From a virus: a DNA stretch of 23,054 nt. The translations under genes were made by a program, and so were the position numbers. Where the stretch lies: positions 1 through 23,054 of IMG/VR virus record IMGVR_UViG_3300009158_000211; one strand, written 5' to 3'. Under the pieces are notes generated by a model, which saw only the letters and a program-made list of their open reading frames with translations, was not told where the DNA came from and made no database searches. Below are positions 20,839-23,054 of this stretch, piece by piece (within the stretch, counting starts at the first letter, position 1; each line of letters begins with the position of its first letter).

Positions 20839-23054
20839 ATGCCGACCTACACTTATCCCGGCGTTTACATCGAGGAAGTGCCTAGCAATGCCGTTGGCAT
20901 CAACGGCGTTTCTCCGTCTATTGGCTCTATGATTGGCGGCTCCTTGCAGGGGCCGACCAACACGCCTACGGCTGTGACCTCGTTCACGGACTATGTTGGC
21001 AGATTCGGTTCGTTCACTTCGCTTTCGCGCATGACGACCTCGGCCTACGCCTTCTTTCAGAACGGCGGGCAGAACCTTGTAGTGGTGCGCGTTACGCCTA
21101 CCGATGCTACGGCTGCGGCAGGCTACATTGCGCTCCCCAAGACGGGCGAGGCTTTGACGGCTGATGCAGGCACGCTGACCGCGACCTTCGCCGCCTTCAC
21201 GGGTGCGAACGGCACGGACAAGACCCCGGTTGCGCCTTCGACTGTCTCGATTGTGATTACGAGCGGTACCGCGGCCAACGGAACGCTGACCGACAACGGT
21301 TCGGGCGTTCTGACTAGCGCGGTTGTCGGCTTGAGCGGCACCATTGACTACGCTTCGGGCGAGATCACGATCAGCGGCCCTGCGGGTTCGACGCTATCTG
21401 CGGCAGTCTTTACCGCTGCCTATGACTACAAGACCTTCTCGTTCGACGTGAAGTGGGAGGGTGCGCGTGGCGACGACTATGTGGTGGCCATTTCGGGCGA
21501 CACCAACTACTACACGGTGAACACCGCGACCTACACCCGCTATGTGGTGCAGATTGTGGACACGGCGAACTCCAACTCCGTGCTTGAAACCTTTGACGCT
21601 ATCTCGTTCACGGATCCAAGCAGCACTTCGTTCATTGCGACTGTGTTGAACGACGAAGTTACCGGGTCGCAGTATGTGTCTGTGACCGCTGAGGGCAACA
21701 ACGAGGGCGTATCGACCTTCAACGGCGTGCCTGTGACGGCTGCGGCTGTGACCTCGGCTCCTGCCTACAACGGCACGGTTCGTTCGTTCACCTACGCGCT
21801 TGCGAATGATGTGGCCCCGTTCTCGCTGACGGGTTCCTTCGCGTTGGAGAACACGATTGCCGCTACGCCTGTCGTCGGGCAGACCTTTGCGGTGAGCGGC
21901 GCAAACTTGGTGCTGACCTACACGCTCCCGGCTGCCTATCAGACGATTGCGCAGGACATTGCAGCGGGTCGCGGCACCGTTACGCTTACGACGGCACAAA
22001 CCGACTTGAACGGAACGATCTTGGTTGCGAAAGCAAGCGGCAATGTTGCCGGTTCTGTCGCGTTTACCGATCAGACCTTCACCTATGTTTCGTCGTCCGA
22101 CACTTTCACGGTTTCAGGAACGCTCGTTGCGGGTAACGTTGTGAGTGCTTCATCGGGCATTTCGATTGTGGGTGGAAACCTTGTGGCTACCATCACGCTT
22201 GTAGCAGGCGGCGGCAATCCCGATCCCGAGTTCGACCCTGCAACGGTTACGCTTCAGACGGCTTCTAACTTGGAGCCGATCAACTACGCTATCGGAACGG
22301 TTCTGATTGCCGACGATGGTGAAGGCAACATCACCGATCTTGGAACGGGAACGGCGGTTGACATTGTTCTCGACCCGTCTGCTTCTAACACCATTGACTA
22401 CGGATCGCCCACTTCGGTTGGTTCGCTGTCGTTGACTTGGAAGTTCTTGGACAACCCTGCGCGTGGGCCTTCGGGCGCGGGCGTGCAGACTGTAACCTAC
22501 TACAACCCTGCCGCTGCGACTTCGGCCTCTGTCACGCTTTCGGGTGGTTCGGACGGCTCTGCGTTGACGCGCTCGGTGGTGTCTGCCCCGGCTTTGGCGG
22601 CAAGCAACAGCGGCCTCTACTCGCTCAACACCGTTGAGAGCATCCTCAACATCTGTATCCCCGACTTCGAGACGGACTACTTGGTGTCGCAGGATCTTGT
22701 GGACTACTGCGAGACGCGCAAGGATCGCTTCTGTATCTTGTCGGTTCCGAGCGGTCTGACGAATGCACAGGCGGTCAACTACAAGCAACTGACGCTTGCC
22801 AAAAACTCGTCGCGTGCGGCCCTCTACTACCCGCACATTCGCATCATCGACCCCGTTTCGGAGACGGAGGTGTTGCAGCCTCCGGGCGGTCACATCTTGG
22901 GCGTGTATGCTCGGACGGACGCTACGGCGAATGTTTCGACGGCACCTGCGGGAACGACCCGTGGCACGCTCAACTTCTCGACGGGTTTGGAGTTCTACAT
23001 GACTCCCGATCAGGCAGGCGTGACGAACCAAGTCGGCGTAAACAACTTGGTGCA
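20839..23054 (+). CDS. Tail sheath protein (3' truncated by window end)
   Basis: AGGAG at 20828-20832 lies six bases before ATG 20839, and the frame stays open for 738 codons to the window edge. The N-terminus is diagnostic of contractile tail sheaths: TYTYPGVYIEEVPSNAVGI, then IGGSLQGPTNTPTAVTSFTD and YVGRFGSF. The C-terminal part seen (about 610-738) shows the conserved sheath core: RKDRFCILSVPSGLTNAQAV, LYYPHIRIIDP, PPGGHILGVYARTDATANVS, TAPAGTTRG. Between them is a large beta-rich insertion region (about 100-570) with one clear and one possible copy of a domain also found in the capsid protein. Sheath subunits contract to drive the tube through the host envelope. T4 gp18 has 659 residues, so this one is already longer. 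The assignment is firm. Confidence 0.95.
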   Translation, partial: MPTYTYPGVYIEEVPSNAVGINGVSPSIGSMIGGSLQGPTNTPTAVTSFTDYVGRFGSFTSLSRMTTSAYAFFQNGGQNLVVVRVTPTDATAAAGYIALPKTGEALTADAGTLTATFAAFTGANGTDKTPVAPSTVSIVITSGTAANGTLTDNGSGVLTSAVVGLSGTIDYASGEITISGPAGSTLSAAVFTAAYDYKTFSFDVKWEGARGDDYVVAISGDTNYYTVNTATYTRYVVQIVDTANSNSVLETFDAISFTDPSSTSFIATVLNDEVTGSQYVSVTAEGNNEGVSTFNGVPVTAAAVTSAPAYNGTVRSFTYALANDVAPFSLTGSFALENTIAATPVVGQTFAVSGANLVLTYTLPAAYQTIAQDIAAGRGTVTLTTAQTDLNGTILVAKASGNVAGSVAFTDQTFTYVSSSDTFTVSGTLVAGNVVSASSGISIVGGNLVATITLVAGGGNPDPEFDPATVTLQTASNLEPINYAIGTVLIADDGEGNITDLGTGTAVDIVLDPSASNTIDYGSPTSVGSLSLTWKFLDNPARGPSGAGVQTVTYYNPAAATSASVTLSGGSDGSALTRSVVSAPALAASNSGLYSLNTVESILNICIPDFETDYLVSQDLVDYCETRKDRFCILSVPSGLTNAQAVNYKQLTLAKNSSRAALYYPHIRIIDPVSETEVLQPPGGHILGVYARTDATANVSTAPAGTTRGTLNFSTGLEFYMTPDQAGVTNQVGVNNLV
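21238..21438 (+). repeat. Beta domain insert in sheath (copy 2 of a shared domain)
   Basis: This covers sheath residues about 134-200. It carries LTDNGSGVL (150-158), SGTIDYASGEITISG and a final strand AAYDYKTF, in the same order and spacing as the capsid insert at 12309-12512. The nine-residue core is identical at protein level, with 22 of 27 bases the same. Confidence 0.7.
22279..22452 (+). repeat. Possible degenerate third copy of the shared beta domain in the sheath
   Basis: This covers sheath residues about 481-538. It reads ADDGEGNITDLG, then NTIDYGSPTSVGSLSLTWKF. The D-[ND]-G-x-G turn, the [GN]-T-[IV]-D-Y strand and a following beta strand keep the order seen in the two better copies, but identity is low. 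Confidence 0.4.

Noticed and set aside
22150-23031. 293-codon open frame on the - strand inside the sheath gene
   Set aside because: The sheath gene on the + strand is unmistakable, and the reverse product is Arg-rich and low in complexity, as expected for an antisense shadow.

Overview
The window is part of the genome of a tailed double-stranded DNA phage with a contractile tail (myovirus morphology). Every supported gene lies on the + strand, and genes are packed with ATGA, TGATG or few-base junctions and AGGAGG-type ribosome binding sites. The virion genes are of T4 type: a TerL with ATPase and nuclease halves, a gp20-like portal, a gp21-like prohead protease, a gp23-like major capsid protein and a tail sheath. 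Gene order differs from T4, because here the sheath lies far downstream of the capsid genes. The base composition is moderately GC-rich by eye, and TTG is the favoured leucine codon in most genes. I cannot name the host; the one clear promoter is of bacterial sigma-70 type.

Positions 1-2724 carry DNA-processing genes: the 3' end of an unrecognised gene, a small possible ASCH-domain protein, a Cas4/RecB-like PD-(D/E)XK nuclease with four cysteines, a RuvC-like resolvase, and a protein that looks DNA-binding. A probable terminator at 2743-2789 closes this block. Positions 2799-6423 form the packaging block: a zinc-ribbon mini-protein that overlaps a ParB-like protein, a candidate small terminase subunit and the large terminase subunit.

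Positions 6427-13373 form the head block: portal, two unrecognised proteins (the second with a very basic middle), a 46-residue basic protein, a fused prohead protease-scaffold, and the major capsid protein. The block ends in two tandem hairpins (a UUCG loop, then a GAAA-loop terminator), which fits very high expression of the capsid gene. Positions 13454-20818 hold the neck and head-tail joining genes, mostly recognisable only by context. An internal sigma-70 promoter with a leader hairpin (17847-17907) drives a small coiled-coil gene and a zinc-binding gene of unusual codon use. The window ends inside a long tail sheath gene (20839 onward).

The main finding is a beta-rich domain inserted in both the major capsid protein and the tail sheath. 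The two copies share an identical nine-residue core, and the sheath holds a possible third, degenerate copy. Other points of interest are the protease-scaffold fusion, a predicted capsid maturation site that aligns with the T4 one, a pair of related Pro/Glu/Ala-rich proteins flanking the neck module, and the internal promoter cassette. No tRNA, CRISPR array, insertion sequence or integrase was seen. There is no gene-free stretch over 300 bases.
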